Source: Chloroflexota bacterium (lineage in GTDB: Bacteria; Chloroflexota; Anaerolineae; UBA3071). From it: 6,509 nt of DNA. The position numbers and the translations under genes are program-made. Of the stretch, positions 1 through 5,078 are shown one piece after another. The DNA is taken from the NCBI GenBank assembly GCA_014383605.1, contig JACNHM010000469.1, forward strand, positions 1-6,509, given 5' to 3'. Position 1 is the stretch's first letter, and each line of letters begins with the position of its first letter. A model generated the notes under the pieces. It made no database searches. It was not told the origin of the DNA and worked only from the letters and a program-made list of their open reading frames with translations.

Positions 1-1
1 T

Positions 2-502
2 GAGCTGGCCCCGGCTCTGCAGCCGCTGAGCCTCGCCTTCGGTGAGCAAGTGGAACTGGTGGGCTGGGCCTACGGCGGCCGCGGGCCGGGGGCAACCAGC
101 ACGGTCGAGGAGGCGCGCGCACCAGAGGTGGTGGTCGGCCAATCTGCCTGGGCGGTGCTGCGTTGGCGGCAACTTGCGGGCGCCAAAGAGCCGCTTAAGG
201 TCAGCCTACGGCTGGTCGGCGAGGATGGTCATCGGATCGGCCAAGATGATTGCCCATTGCTCAACGACCGTCACCTGGCCCCGCCAAACTGGGACGCGGA
301 AGATCGGCCGCTGAACGTCTACCTCATCGAAGTGGAAGTGGGGCCGGACACGCTGCCGGGTAGCTACTTGTGGCAGGTGGTGGTCTACGAACCGCAGACG
401 CTGGCCCCGCTGCTCTGGTTGGATGCCGATGGCCAACTCCATGGCGAGCCGGCCACGCTGGGCCGCATTCGTGTGCTAGGCAAGGACGATTTCTCTTCGT
501 GA
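2..502 (+). CDS. C-terminal part of a GT-C (GT39/ArnT-like) membrane glycosyltransferase, 5' truncated
   Basis: Only the last 166 codons are present; the frame is open to the left edge, so the start lies outside the window. No membrane helix is visible. The segment reads as an extracytoplasmic beta-strand-rich domain: alternating strands around residues 16-24, 42-57 and 64-72, a G-E-D-G turn (73-76), and the pattern L-P-G-S-Y (118-122) followed by a strand ending in VVVYE. The next gene ends with a recognisably similar domain (V-F-L-Q-L-L-D-A-E-G, then L-P-P-G-E-Y). In large Chloroflexota-type GT39-like proteins this kind of domain follows the membrane-embedded catalytic part. The stop TGA at 500-502 overlaps the GTG start of the next gene by 4 bases (GTGA), which suggests translational coupling. 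That the missing N-terminal part is a GT-C membrane domain is inferred from the shared C-terminal pattern and the neighbours. The catalytic residues cannot be seen here. Confidence 0.72.
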   Translation, partial: ELAPALQPLSLAFGEQVELVGWAYGGRGPGATSTVEEARAPEVVVGQSAWAVLRWRQLAGAKEPLKVSLRLVGEDGHRIGQDDCPLLNDRHLAPPNWDAEDRPLNVYLIEVEVGPDTLPGSYLWQVVVYEPQTLAPLLWLDADGQLHGEPATLGRIRVLGKDDFSS

Positions 503-2955
503 TCAGCAGGAACCACAGATTTCACGGATCACACAGAAACATTCAAATTCGCTGGCCGTGGCCGGCAGCGGTCGCCCTCTTCGTCTCGCTTTTTACCATT
601 TACTTGTTGACAGGGAGCGGTGGCTTTCACATCGTTGACGAAATCTCCCTGTTCGCCGTCACCGAGAGCGCGGCCAAGCGAGGGGCCTTCGACACCAACG
701 CTATCGGCTGGATGCAGTGGACGACTTCGCCTGGGGAGCGGTTGGGCGCTTTCGGGCCCGACGGCGATGTCTTTTCCAAGAAGGGGCCGGCGCTGGCGCT
801 GCTGGCGGTGCCGCTCTACTGGCTGATGTGGGCCTTGCCGGGCGTAGGGTTGCTGCAGGGCACGCTGCTCTTCAACATGCTGGTGACCGCGGCCACGGCG
901 TTGCTCGTATGGCGGACGGTGCTGGCCTTGGGATATGCGCAGCGGACCGGTGTGGTCGCGGCCTTGCTCTACGGTCTGGGCACCATGGCCTGGCCTTACG
1001 CCACCCATTTCTTCGGCGAACCGCTGTCGGCGCTGTCGCTGCTGGCGATGTTCTATACCTTACTGCGCCTGCGGCAGAGCGGGCGCTCGGGGTATGCCTG
1101 GGCTACGGGGCTGGCGGCCGGCCTGCTCATCGCCGGCAATGCCGCCCACGCTGTCGTCCTGCCCTTTTTCCTGCTCTACCTGGCGCAAGAGGCAAGGGGC
1201 AAGAGGCAAGAGGCAGGAAGAGAGAGCCATTTGCATCTTGCATCCTGCATCCTGTATCTTGCATCTTGCATCCTGGTGCCCCTGATCGCAGCGGTGGCAC
1301 TGCTGGCCGGCTACAACTGGGTCCGCTTCGGCCATCTGCTGCAGACAGGGTATCATTTCGAGGCTGGAGAGGGATTCAACGGGCCATTGCTGCAGGGATT
1401 GTGGGGGCTGCTGTTGAGTCCCTATCGCGGCCTGTTTTGGTACACACCGTTGGCCGTCGCCGCGCTGTTGAGCTGGCCCCGTTTCATCACTCGACATAAA
1501 GAAGAGGGCTGGCTGCTGGCGGCCGTGAGCGGCGCGTTGGTCTTACTCTTCTCCTGCTGGTGGATGTGGTGGGCGGGCTTCGCCTGGGGGCCGCGCTTCC
1601 TGGTGCCCTTAATGCCGTTTCTGGTGGTCGTCCTGGCACCGGTGCTGGAGAGGTGTAGGGGCACCCCTTGCGGTTGCCCTACAGACGTTGGGGTGGATGG
1701 TGTAGGGGCACCCCTTGCGGTTGCCCTCATAATCCTAATCCTCCTCTCCGTGGCCGTGCAACTGCTGGCCGTGAGCGTCAACTACGTCAATTATGAGATG
1801 GAGTTGCGGGAGAAGATCTATCCCACCGACTGGGCCGATCCTCTGCGCTATGGGCCGCCGGCGTTGTATAATCCCTGGCATTCGCCGGTGCTGGGGCAGG
1901 TGCGCCTGTGGTGGCGTGGTTTCCTGGCCCACGAAGACTTGGCCTGGGTGCAGGCGGGAGCTGTGCAGTGGGACGTGGTCGTGGCAGGGCTGGCAGTGTT
2001 GGCCTTGGCCGGTGTGACGCTGGGCCTGGCGCTGCGGCAGGAAGCAAGAAGCAAGAAGCAAGAGGCAAGAGGCAGGAGACAGGAAGTTACTCGCATCTTG
2101 CATCCTGCGTCCTGCATCTTGCTTGTCCTGGCAGCGCTGGCTTTCGCCGGCTTTGTCCTGGTGCGATACGCCGCTGATCCTGTCTACGGTCAGGCAAAGG
2201 AAGGGTATGCGGCCATCCTGGACGAGATTGCCGTCCAGGCCGGGCCGGATGATGCCATCGTCACGGTGGCTCCGTACCATTACCACATTCCCATGAATCG
2301 CTATCGGGGTCGGCTGCCCATCTACGGCTACGCACAGGAAGGGTTGCCGCTGCATGCCGAGACGGAGCGCGTGCTGCGGCGGGTGCTGAATCAGCGCGAG
2401 CGCATCTGGTTCGTCACCGCCGGGCTGCGTCCGTCCGATGAAAACAACGGCATTGAGGCCTGGCTGGCGGAGCACGCCTTCCAGGCCGGCGATCGTTGGT
2501 ACGGCGATTTCCGGCTGCTGCCCTACGGGACGGCTGATGAGCTCACGCCGCTGCCGGTGACGGCCCGTTTCGGCTCGGCCATTGAGTTGGAGAGTGCGGC
2601 CATCGGCCCAAGCCAAGCCGGTTCCATCCTGGCCGTGGAGTCGCGTTGGCGCGCCCGGGAGCCAGTGAAGTCAGACCTCGTCGTCTTCTTACAGCTTCTG
2701 GATGCTGAGGGGCGGCTGCGAGCGCAGCGGGACGGTCGGCCCCGGGGAGGGTATGCGCCTGTGGCCACCTGGCGACCCGGCCAGGTCATCGTTGACCGTC
2801 AGGGGCTGCTGTTACCCTCCGACCTGCCGCCAGGCGAGTATACCCTCATCGCCGGCTGGTATGAGGCAACGAGCCTGGAGCGACTGCCCGTTTGGAGCCG
2901 TGACGGTGAGCCATTAGGCGATCACCTGATGCTGGGCAGGGTAATGACCGAATAG
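499..2955 (+). CDS. GT-C (GT39/ArnT-like) integral membrane glycosyltransferase carrying in-frame repeat insertions, 818 aa
   Basis: Likely transfers a sugar from a polyprenyl-phosphate donor on the outer face of the membrane. Start: GTG at 499 overlaps the upstream stop as GTGA, with AAGGA (482-486) upstream. It is the last GTG/ATG before the first membrane helix (about 20-38). An earlier in-frame start at 370 would add a low-quality tail lying wholly inside the upstream gene. The first outer loop holds the H-I-V-D-E motif (44-48), where GT-C enzymes carry an acidic catalytic residue, then F-G-P-D-G-D-V-F-S-K-K-G (85-96), as in this family. W-G-P-R-F-L-V-P (363-370) is another family landmark. 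Roughly 11-13 helices run to about residue 554. An outer region (560-680) and a beta-rich terminal domain (685-815) follow. The oddity is repeat-derived peptide at residues 6-14, 230-259, 386-410 and 513-541. The frame is intact, so I do not call it a pseudogene. The exact substrate is unknown. Confidence 0.88.
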   Translation: MISRNHRFHGSHRNIQIRWPWPAAVALFVSLFTIYLLTGSGGFHIVDEISLFAVTESAAKRGAFDTNAIGWMQWTTSPGERLGAFGPDGDVFSKKGPALALLAVPLYWLMWALPGVGLLQGTLLFNMLVTAATALLVWRTVLALGYAQRTGVVAALLYGLGTMAWPYATHFFGEPLSALSLLAMFYTLLRLRQSGRSGYAWATGLAAGLLIAGNAAHAVVLPFFLLYLAQEARGKRQEAGRESHLHLASCILYLASCILVPLIAAVALLAGYNWVRFGHLLQTGYHFEAGEGFNGPLLQGLWGLLLSPYRGLFWYTPLAVAALLSWPRFITRHKEEGWLLAAVSGALVLLFSCWWMWWAGFAWGPRFLVPLMPFLVVVLAPVLERCRGTPCGCPTDVGVDGVGAPLAVALIILILLSVAVQLLAVSVNYVNYEMELREKIYPTDWADPLRYGPPALYNPWHSPVLGQVRLWWRGFLAHEDLAWVQAGAVQWDVVVAGLAVLALAGVTLGLALRQEARSKKQEARGRRQEVTRILHPASCILLVLAALAFAGFVLVRYAADPVYGQAKEGYAAILDEIAVQAGPDDAIVTVAPYHYHIPMNRYRGRLPIYGYAQEGLPLHAETERVLRRVLNQRERIWFVTAGLRPSDENNGIEAWLAEHAFQAGDRWYGDFRLLPYGTADELTPLPVTARFGSAIELESAAIGPSQAGSILAVESRWRAREPVKSDLVVFLQLLDAEGRLRAQRDGRPRGGYAPVATWRPGQVIVDRQGLLLPSDLPPGEYTLIAGWYEATSLERLPVWSRDGEPLGDHLMLGRVMTE
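514..540 (+). repeat. Three 9-base units forming a CACAGATTT-type repeat at the N-terminus of the 499 gene
   Basis: Three consecutive 9-base units start at 514, 523 and 532: CACAGATTT, CACGGATCA and CACAGAAAC. They share the core CAC-R-GA. The period is a multiple of three, so the units translate to the tripeptide pattern HRF-HGS-HRN in the N-terminal cytoplasmic tail. From memory, sequences of the type CCACAGATTTCACGGATT occur as dispersed intergenic repeats in Chloroflexota, Planctomycetota and other large genomes; this was not checked. Here the repeat begins only 12 bases inside the coding region, just after the GTGA overlap. The natural reading is that it landed at the gene junction and was absorbed as the protein's first residues. 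Confidence 0.62.
1185..1275 (+). repeat. Heptanucleotide hairpin-like element 1, in frame inside the 499 gene
   Basis: The left arm (1185-1219) is five 7-base units of consensus GCAAGAG (variants GCAAGGG and GCAGGAA). A 13-base purine-rich spacer follows (1220-1232). The right arm (1233-1274) is six units of GCATCTT or GCATCCT, with one GTATCTT. Right-arm units are near reverse complements of left-arm units: about six of every seven positions can pair, the exception being one G-A mismatch per unit. The whole can therefore fold into an imperfect stem. In the gene's frame the left arm encodes QEARGKRQEAG and the right arm encodes HLASCILYLASCIL. This gives a charged loop followed by the first half of a membrane helix (about residues 247-271). 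From units 1185-1274 the length is 90 bases, a multiple of three. Confidence 0.85.
1652..1683 (+). repeat. 29-base palindromic repeat, copy 1, with 7-base terminal inverted repeats
   Basis: Bases 1652-1680 are identical to 1699-1727. In this copy the three following bases complete a perfect 7-base inverted repeat, TGTAGGG (1654-1660) against CCCTACA (1677-1683). Inside it, CA/TG and CC/GG can extend the stem with single-base bulges around the loop CCTTGC, so the 30-base unit 1654-1683 is a near-complete hairpin of REP or MITE-fragment type. It is read here as the Cys/Pro-rich peptide RCRGTPCGCPT (residues 385-395), immediately after the helix that ends in LVVVLAPVLE. I recall GTAGGGGCACCCCTTG-type repeats as common dispersed elements in Chloroflexota, which is unverified here. 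Confidence 0.82.
1699..1727 (+). repeat. 29-base palindromic repeat, copy 2, read in a different frame
   Basis: Exact copy of 1652-1680, starting 47 bases later and separated by the 18-base spacer 1681-1698. Because 47 is not a multiple of three, the identical DNA is decoded one frame over, giving GVGAPLAVAL (residues 401-410). This runs straight into the hydrophobic helix IILILLSVAVQLLAVS. The right terminal repeat is degraded: CCCT is followed by CAT rather than ACA. The only remaining frame would read GTG TAG and terminate, so both copies sit in permissive frames. Confidence 0.82.
2037..2120 (+). repeat. Heptanucleotide hairpin-like element 2, in frame inside the 499 gene
   Basis: The left arm (2037-2085) is seven 7-base units: GCAAGAA, GCAAGAG and GCAGGAR types, and one ACAGGAA. 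A 7-base spacer GTTACTC (2086-2092) follows. The right arm (2093-2120) is four units: GCATCTT, GCATCCT, GCGTCCT and GCATCTT. It has the same architecture and unit consensus as the element at 1185-1275, with different copy numbers. It also enters the reading frame in the same phase (codons start at the second base of the first unit). It encodes QEARSKKQEARGRRQE followed by TRILHPASCILL, that is, a basic cytoplasmic loop and the start of the last membrane helix (about residues 534-554). The total length is 84 bases, a multiple of three. Confidence 0.85.
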
Positions 2956-2970
2956 CCAAGCGACAAGGAC

Positions 2971-2986
2971 AGGGGGAGATAGGGAA
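2971..2986 (+). promoter_or_regulatory. Candidate ribosome binding site for the GT2 gene
   Basis: The only sizeable gap inside the cluster (2956-2991, 36 bases) is purine-rich, with GGGGGAGA (2972-2979) and AGGGAA (2981-2986) upstream of the GTG at 2992. AGGGAA leaves 5 bases before the start, a plausible Shine-Dalgarno spacing; the stronger GGGGGAG match lies farther away. I see no stem-loop followed by a T-run, so a terminator here is not supported and read-through from the upstream gene is likely. Confidence 0.45.
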
Positions 2987-2991
2987 CCGAG

Positions 2992-3684
2992 GTGCTCACG
3001 AAATTATCCATCATCGTGCCCACATACAACGAAGTGAATACGATCCGCGAGGTATTGCGGCGAGTGCGGGCAGTGGAACTGCCGGTAGAGCGAGAAGTCA
3101 TCCTCGTAGACGATGGCTCCGTGGATGGGACGCGGGAGATCATCGCTGAGGAAGCCGCTGCCGACGAGGTCATCGCCGTGTTCCATCCTCAAAATCGGGG
3201 GAAGGGAGCCGCTGTCCGCAGTGGCATTGCCTGCGCCACGGGCGAGTGGTTGATCATTCAGGATGCCGACTTGGAGCTTGACCCGTCAGACTACCCCCGT
3301 CTTCTCGCGCCCATTCTCGCTGGCCAGGCCCAGGTGGTCTATGGCTCGCGGTTCCAACACGGATATGGCACTCTTCCCTGGCGGCAACGTTTCGGCAACG
3401 GATTCTTGACCTGGCTGACCAATCTCCTCTATCGGGCTCGTCTGACGGACATGGAGACGTGTTACAAGCTCCTTCCCGCCCAGATCATGAAGGACATCGG
3501 CCTGCGTGCTAATCGCTTCGACATCGAGCCGGAGATCACAGCCAAGCTGCTGAAGCGTGGTTGCCACATCTACGAGGTGCCCATCTCTTATCGCTATCGC
3601 AACCAGGATGAGGGGAAGAAGCTCGGCTGGCGCGACGGCGTGCAGGCGCTGTGGGCCCTTATCAAGTATCGTTTTGTGGATTGA
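2992..3684 (+). CDS. Family 2 glycosyltransferase, polyprenyl-phosphate sugar synthase (DPM1-like), 230 aa
   Basis: Expected to transfer a hexose from a nucleotide sugar to polyprenyl phosphate on the cytoplasmic face. It has the full GT2 landmark set: nucleotide-binding start S-I-I-V-P-T-Y-N-E (6-14), V-D-D-G-S (39-43), N-R-G-K-G (68-72), metal-binding D-A-D (91-93), Y-G-S-R (117-120), T-D-M-E-T-C-Y-K (152-159) and F-D-I-E-P-E (176-181). The C-terminal E-V-P-I-S-Y and [10 protein letters not shown] (207-216) are typical of the short DPM1-like bacterial subfamily. There is no C-terminal membrane helix, so it is probably soluble or peripheral. The GTG start gives the standard N-terminus a few residues before the first beta strand. 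Its position among GT-C genes fits a supplier of lipid-linked donor. Mannose or glucose is likely for the family but cannot be decided here. Confidence 0.92.
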   Translation: MLTKLSIIVPTYNEVNTIREVLRRVRAVELPVEREVILVDDGSVDGTREIIAEEAAADEVIAVFHPQNRGKGAAVRSGIACATGEWLIIQDADLELDPSDYPRLLAPILAGQAQVVYGSRFQHGYGTLPWRQRFGNGFLTWLTNLLYRARLTDMETCYKLLPAQIMKDIGLRANRFDIEPEITAKLLKRGCHIYEVPISYRYRNQDEGKKLGWRDGVQALWALIKYRFVD

Positions 3685-3686
3685 AA

Positions 3687-5072
3687 ATGCGAGTAACCGG
3701 GATGCGGCCAAGGATGAGGCGCTATCTGGCGATCGTCGTTTTGGCTGCTTTGGGTTTCGTTCTCTTCGTCGCCTTGAGTCGGAGTTTGTGGGCCTTCGAA
3801 GAGGGAATTGACGTTCCTCCCCTCTATGCAGGCTTTCGCCCCCACTGGTCGCCGCGTCTCATCATCCCCATCGTGCTCTTCGGAGGGTTGCTGTGGTTCA
3901 TGAAGAGAGCAGAGGTCGGATGGCCTCGTGGGTCTGCTTGGTGCACTTTGCTACCCCTTGTACTGTTAGGAGCGCTTTTGCACCTGAGCATGGCTACGCT
4001 GGAGGCAGGACTATCAGGGGTCGAAGCTCCCTTTATCCCTGCTGGGCTGGAGTACTACGGTGACATTCACCGGGTGGATACCTCCTTTCTGGCCACCTAT
4101 GTCGCTGACATGGGGGAGCTATCGCTGCACGGACGCACCCATCCGCCAGGGCCGATTCTCCTGCTGTGGGGGTTTTCGCGATTGCTGGGGGGCAGCAGGC
4201 TGGCCGCGGCTAGCGCCGTAGCTTGTCTGTCGGCTCTGGCGGCTGTGCCTGTGTACCTGTTGGCACGCCAGGTCTTGCTCGATGCTGGCCAGGCATTGCT
4301 GGCTGCTTTCCTCTTCTTGCTCACTCCTAACGTCATCTTGTATTCCGCCACCTCCATGGACAGCGCCATCCTTTTCTTCAGCGCTTGGACCCTGTATTGC
4401 GCCTGGGAGGGTTTGCGTCAGGCCAGCCTGCGCTGGGCCGTGCTGGCCGGTTTAGCCTACGCCCTGACGCTGTTCATGACTTTCACCGTGGCTTTCCTAT
4501 CCCTTTTCCTTGGCCTCCTGTTTTTGCTGTTGTGGCTGAGAGGCCCGGGCCGGCGCGTGCGTCGCCTGTGGGCGTTGATGGCGATGGGGGTCATGGTTGT
4601 GATCTGTTACTTCGTGTTGGCTGTGAGTACAGGCTTCAACGTCCTGGCTTGCTTTCAGCGCGCCTGGGAACTGAATCAAACCTCCATTGCCGTGTTGCGC
4701 CCCTATGACTATTGGCTCGTAGGCAACCTGGTGGCCTACGCGGCCTGGCTGGGTTTTGCCTCCTGGCCGCTATTGGGAGCCCAACTGCGACAGATGGTGC
4801 AGCGCTGTTGTAGGGGAGGTCTGCTGCAGGGATCGGAAGCTATGCTGCTGGCTGCTGTGGGCACGGCATTGATTTGGGATCTTTCCGGCCTCATTCGCGG
4901 CGAGGTGGGACGGGTTTGGCTCTTCCTGGTGCCGACGCTGGTCATTCCTGCTGCCCGTCGCCTGGCTGCCTGGCTGGCGGAGGTCCGTTCTCGCATTCCG
5001 CTCTACGTATGTGCCAGCCTGCTCTTCGGCCAGGCATTGCTTTTCGAGCTGTTACTCAATACGTATTGGTGA
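3687..5072 (+). CDS. Multi-spanning GT-C-like membrane protein with THPPGP motif, 461 aa
   Basis: The ATG at 3687 starts 2 bases after the GT2 stop, implying coupled translation; ATGs at 3702 and 3714 are alternatives that would trim only the basic N-terminal tail. About 10-12 hydrophobic helices run from residue 12 to the C-terminus. The main outer loop (about 103-155) carries L-E-Y-Y-G-D-I (121-127) and H-G-R-T-H-P-P-G-P (148-156), which resembles the conserved acidic and H-P-P-G signatures of bacterial GT-C-like proteins. T-P-N-V-I-L-Y-S (213-220) and G-E-V-G-R-V-W-L-F-L-V-P (405-416) are further landmarks that I recognise from uncharacterised actinobacterial and chloroflexotal relatives. 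Unlike the 499 gene it has no outer C-terminal domain and ends in a helix. A lipid-linked-sugar-dependent transferase role is inferred; the substrate is unknown. It contains no repeat insertions. Confidence 0.85.
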   Translation: MRVTGMRPRMRRYLAIVVLAALGFVLFVALSRSLWAFEEGIDVPPLYAGFRPHWSPRLIIPIVLFGGLLWFMKRAEVGWPRGSAWCTLLPLVLLGALLHLSMATLEAGLSGVEAPFIPAGLEYYGDIHRVDTSFLATYVADMGELSLHGRTHPPGPILLLWGFSRLLGGSRLAAASAVACLSALAAVPVYLLARQVLLDAGQALLAAFLFLLTPNVILYSATSMDSAILFFSAWTLYCAWEGLRQASLRWAVLAGLAYALTLFMTFTVAFLSLFLGLLFLLLWLRGPGRRVRRLWALMAMGVMVVICYFVLAVSTGFNVLACFQRAWELNQTSIAVLRPYDYWLVGNLVAYAAWLGFASWPLLGAQLRQMVQRCCRGGLLQGSEAMLLAAVGTALIWDLSGLIRGEVGRVWLFLVPTLVIPAARRLAAWLAEVRSRIPLYVCASLLFGQALLFELLLNTYW

Positions 5073-5073
5073 G
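5068..5073 (+). promoter_or_regulatory. Candidate ribosome binding site deciding the GTG start at 5079
   Basis: GGTGAG overlaps the stop codon of the preceding gene and lies 5 bases upstream of the GTG at 5079. The nearby ATG at 5074 is out of frame and meets TGA after 14 codons, so it is not the start. The match is modest but well placed, and the overlap with the previous stop suggests coupled translation. Confidence 0.4.
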
Positions 5074-5078
5074 ATGCT

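Noticed and set aside
370..498. Upstream start at 370 for the long glycosyltransferase
   Set aside because: The extra 43 residues are out of frame with, and wholly inside, the preceding gene and look like a translation shadow; GTG at 499 gives the typical overlap and a short basic tail before helix 1.
1652..1727. Two 29-base direct repeats with a short spacer, resembling a minimal CRISPR array
   Set aside because: There are only two copies, the spacer is 18 bases, the repeat lies inside an intact reading frame, and the unit has the hairpin and end structure of a dispersed palindromic repeat. No cas gene is nearby.
1735..2616. A 293-codon open frame on the minus strand
   Set aside because: It is antisense to a well-supported membrane protein, its translation is Gln/His/Arg/Pro-rich with no family motif, and it is kept open by GC-rich codon bias and by the stop-free heptamer repeat.
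499..2955. Reading the repeat-laden gene as a pseudogene
   Set aside because: There is no stop or frameshift over 818 codons, and motifs before, between and after every repeat remain in one frame.
2956..2991. Possible terminator or promoter between the long glycosyltransferase and the GT2 gene
   Set aside because: The 36-base gap has no convincing stem followed by T residues and no clear -35/-10 pair; it is explained as spacer with a ribosome binding site.
4807..4814. TGTAGGGG in the 3687 gene, matching the first bases of the 29-base repeat
   Set aside because: Only about eight bases match, and the downstream sequence and palindrome are absent. It is compatible with chance.
2992..5072. Slightly lower GC look of the GT2 and THPPGP genes compared with their neighbours, as a sign of transfer
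   Set aside because: The difference seen by eye is small and varies along each gene; without a full codon-usage calculation it does not support a separate origin.
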